7,607 bases of DNA from contig JASICF010000298.1 of assembly GCA_030044775.1 (NCBI GenBank), forward strand, positions 1-7,607, given 5' to 3'. The notes beneath the pieces were generated by a model. The model searched no databases, had not been told where the DNA came from, and worked only from the letters and a program-made list of their open reading frames with translations. Source of the DNA: Candidatus Sulfotelmatobacter sp. Lineage in GTDB: Bacteria; Acidobacteriota; Terriglobia; Terriglobales; Acidobacteriaceae. Below, one piece after another: positions 5,922-7,607 of the stretch. A program made the translations under genes and the position numbers. Every line of letters starts with the position of its first letter. Positions within the stretch are counted from its first letter, which is position 1.

Positions 5922-7417
5922 GGAGCGGCTCCGAGTTGGGAACGAATATTGACGATGCCATTGGCCACGGCGCCGGCGATCAGTTGCTGGTAGTCGGGCG
6001 CGGTGAGTGCGGAAACATCGCTGGCCGGCGGAGCAACTTCAACGGCAATCGCCACTGTGAGTACGTTATTCAGCGGCCGCAGCGGTGCGGTCAGCGTTCG
6101 TACCGGGATCTGCAATTTTTTCAGCTCCGATGCGACGCTCACCGCCGTTGCCTGGCTAAGTGGAATTGCAGATGACTGAGCGGTGTTCCATTGGCGAAAC
6201 GGACCCTCATCATCGCCCGTGGCGTAGGGCAGCATCGAAGTATAAAGCCGCACTCCCTGGCCGTTGGATGCCGCATGCAAAGCGATGTAGACCGCAGGGT
6301 GAGCATTATTGGCATAGTAGGCGCGATCGTCCAGCGATAAACTCGCGTCCGAATCCCGGAGAACAAGCGTTGAAATCCCCCGGCTTTCAAGTTCCTGCCT
6401 TAACCGGCGCGCGAAGGCGACCGTAATATCCTTTTCGGTGAGGGTTCGACTAAGAGCCTCGCCGCGATCCTGGCCTCCGTGGCTTGCGTCGACGATGGCG
6501 AAATATTTTCGCGGAATCGAAGCAACGGATGAAGCGGCAGGTTGAGCTGCCGGCGGAAAAGAGTGCGTCTCGGTAGGCGCTTTGGCTGCCGCTGGCTCGG
6601 GCGGTGCGTGTCCGGGCGTAGGCGTAGAAGTCTGTGCTGAGTTTGCCGCCACCTGCGACCTTGCCGGAGAGAGCGTGATCATTTGCCCGTCGGGACTAAA
6701 GTTTGCGATCAGCGGAATCGTACTGCTGACGGTGATTTCCGCTGCTCCATCTCCCTCCGAATATTCAGCCGATGAAATGCTCTTGCTATTAAATGTGAGC
6801 CGGGGAGATGCCGGCGCCGTGACCGGTTCGTGCCGAAATGTAAGGTGGATTTTTCCGGGCTCGGTCGCCACTGTGGGGTTGACCGGCGCGGTGAAATGAA
6901 ATACCAGCCGCGACGGATCCCCGGGAGATACGGTTGCCGTGAAATGAGTCCCGATGCTGCCGATGAAAAGACGTCCTGACGCCTCGTGAAGAGTGGCTGG
7001 CCCGCCGAGAAGACGAGGTAGAAGCGAGCTCAGCGAATCGACCGGGACGACGCCGCGCCCGCTATCAAGAAGAAATCTTCCGGTCAAGTCCGCGTCGCGC
7101 CCCTGGATGCGCGCGCGACTCCTGCCTACGACGAATTCGGCGAGAACATTGTTGTAATGGATGCGCCAGCGGGGAGGATCAGATCGGACGTTCACCGTGC
7201 CCAGAGGATCCAGCAACTCGAACAGTCCGACGTAATCGCGCCCATCAAGCTGCTCGATGGGGACAGAGTAGGTGGCTGCTGTCGAATAGACGCTGAGATG
7301 TCTCTCCGCGGGAGCGGCGGAGAGCGCCAGCATGCCGATCAAAAGAAAGAAAAGGGCAGGCCATTTCAGATGAACGGTTCGCAGCGCCCAACTTTCATTC
7401 GTTCTACTCCAGCGCAT
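5918..7417 (-). CDS. N-acetylmuramoyl-L-alanine amidase (Amidase_3) with copper-amine-oxidase-N-like and AMIN-like N-terminal regions
   Basis: The product is 499 residues and should be exported: a Sec-type signal peptide has basic residues before a hydrophobic core at about 19-34, with probable cleavage near the AAPA segment. Residues about 50-155 look like a copper-amine-oxidase N-terminal-like fold, with two repeats around DYVGLFELLDPLG and GVVPVDSLSSLL. Residues about 158-255 are beta-rich and AMIN-like, a fold that targets amidases to the envelope. A Pro/Ala/Thr-rich linker (258-300) leads to the catalytic Amidase_3 domain (303-497). Expected zinc ligands are H313 in ASHGG, E328 in LTEKD and H381 in ALHAAS, with catalytic E460 in VAVEVAPP. 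All are present, though the flanking motifs depart from the common forms (DASHGG where DPGHGG is usual). The enzyme should cleave the amide bond between MurNAc and L-alanine in peptidoglycan. The M1 start has only a weak ribosome-binding site and overlaps the upstream gene by 14 bases. Domain assignments outside the catalytic part are by eye. Confidence 0.87.
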   Translation of the reverse strand: MRWSRTNESWALRTVHLKWPALFFLLIGMLALSAAPAERHLSVYSTAATYSVPIEQLDGRDYVGLFELLDPLGTVNVRSDPPRWRIHYNNVLAEFVVGRSRARIQGRDADLTGRFLLDSGRGVVPVDSLSSLLPRLLGGPATLHEASGRLFIGSIGTHFTATVSPGDPSRLVFHFTAPVNPTVATEPGKIHLTFRHEPVTAPASPRLTFNSKSISSAEYSEGDGAAEITVSSTIPLIANFSPDGQMITLSPARSQVAANSAQTSTPTPGHAPPEPAAAKAPTETHSFPPAAQPAASSVASIPRKYFAIVDASHGGQDRGEALSRTLTEKDITVAFARRLRQELESRGISTLVLRDSDASLSLDDRAYYANNAHPAVYIALHAASNGQGVRLYTSMLPYATGDDEGPFRQWNTAQSSAIPLSQATAVSVASELKKLQIPVRTLTAPLRPLNNVLTVAIAVEVAPPASDVSALTAPDYQQLIAGAVANGIVNIRSQLGAAP

Positions 7418-7607
7418 AAATGGTTAATCCGCTGAGAAGCTTTGGGTAAAAATCGGTCGATTTTTGCGGCATCACCTCGCCGGCAAAGGCAATCTTGCTG
7501 ACCTGCCCCATGGTGCAAGGGTTCATTAAGAAAGCGATGTTGGCGCGGTCCTCGCGCACCATCGAAAGAGCTGCAGCCGCATCCCGCACATAGGAAAGGT
7601 TCTGCTG
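7404..7607 (-). CDS. C-terminal fragment of a DUF1015-family protein
   Basis: The frame is open from the right window edge to TAG at 7404-7406, giving the last 67 residues of a gene that starts beyond the window. The fragment contains ANIAFLMNP followed by GEVMPQKSTDFYPKLLSGL, the well-conserved C-terminal signature of DUF1015 proteins, which are usually about 400 residues. The family has no firmly established function that I can assign from this fragment. Its end overlaps the amidase start by 14 bases, so the two are co-transcribed and probably translationally coupled. A GTG at 7589 is not the true start, because the frame and family similarity continue upstream of it. Confidence 0.85.
   Translation of the reverse strand, partial: QQNLSYVRDAAAALSMVREDRANIAFLMNPCTMGQVSKIAFAGEVMPQKSTDFYPKLLSGLTIYALE

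Noticed and set aside
5813..6175. Plus-strand open frame across the GerMN-amidase junction
   Set aside because: It is antisense to two well-supported genes, has no ribosome-binding site, and its product is of low complexity in Arg and Cys. It is a frame shadow.

Overview
The window reads as ordinary chromosomal DNA from a moderately GC-rich, Gram-negative-type bacterium. There is a lipoprotein with a classic lipobox, a sigma-54-type (NtrC-like) regulator, and periplasm-directed cell-wall proteins. The gene mix (NtrC-like regulator, very long TPR lipoprotein, LacD-type aldolase, stand-alone radical SAM enzyme, DUF1015-amidase-GerMN operon) and the protein style fit Acidobacteriota best. That is an inference from pattern memory, not a database result. 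I see no transposase, integrase, tRNA, rRNA or CRISPR array.

Layout. (1) 2-154, plus strand: the last 50 codons of a Fis-type helix-turn-helix regulator, cut by the window edge. (2) 173-2461, minus strand: a 762-residue lipoprotein made almost wholly of about 21 contiguous 34-residue TPR repeats, convergent with the regulator. (3) 2462-2671: a divergent intergenic region. (4) 2672-3679, plus strand: a LacD-family class I aldolase with a strong Shine-Dalgarno site and its own intrinsic terminator (3706-3736). (5) 3737-3930: a leader of about 195 bases before the next gene. It holds four alternating complementary segments that can form two mutually exclusive structures, so it is the best candidate here for an undescribed regulatory RNA. 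(6) 3931-5316, plus strand: a 461-residue radical SAM enzyme with a partial SPASM/twitch-like C-terminal cysteine set. (7) 5322-7607, minus strand: a compact operon, transcribed right to left, of a DUF1015 protein (5' end outside the window), an Amidase_3 N-acetylmuramoyl-L-alanine amidase and a membrane-anchored GerMN protein. Its genes overlap by 14 and 4 bases.

How they work together. The only clear functional unit is the DUF1015-amidase-GerMN operon, in which the last two proteins probably act together on peptidoglycan outside the cytoplasmic membrane. The aldolase is a single-gene unit bounded by its own terminator, with no sugar-pathway partner in view. The radical SAM gene is also a single unit, with no visible precursor-peptide gene, and its substrate is unknown. 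The TPR lipoprotein and the regulator face each other with 18 bases between them and need not be functionally linked.
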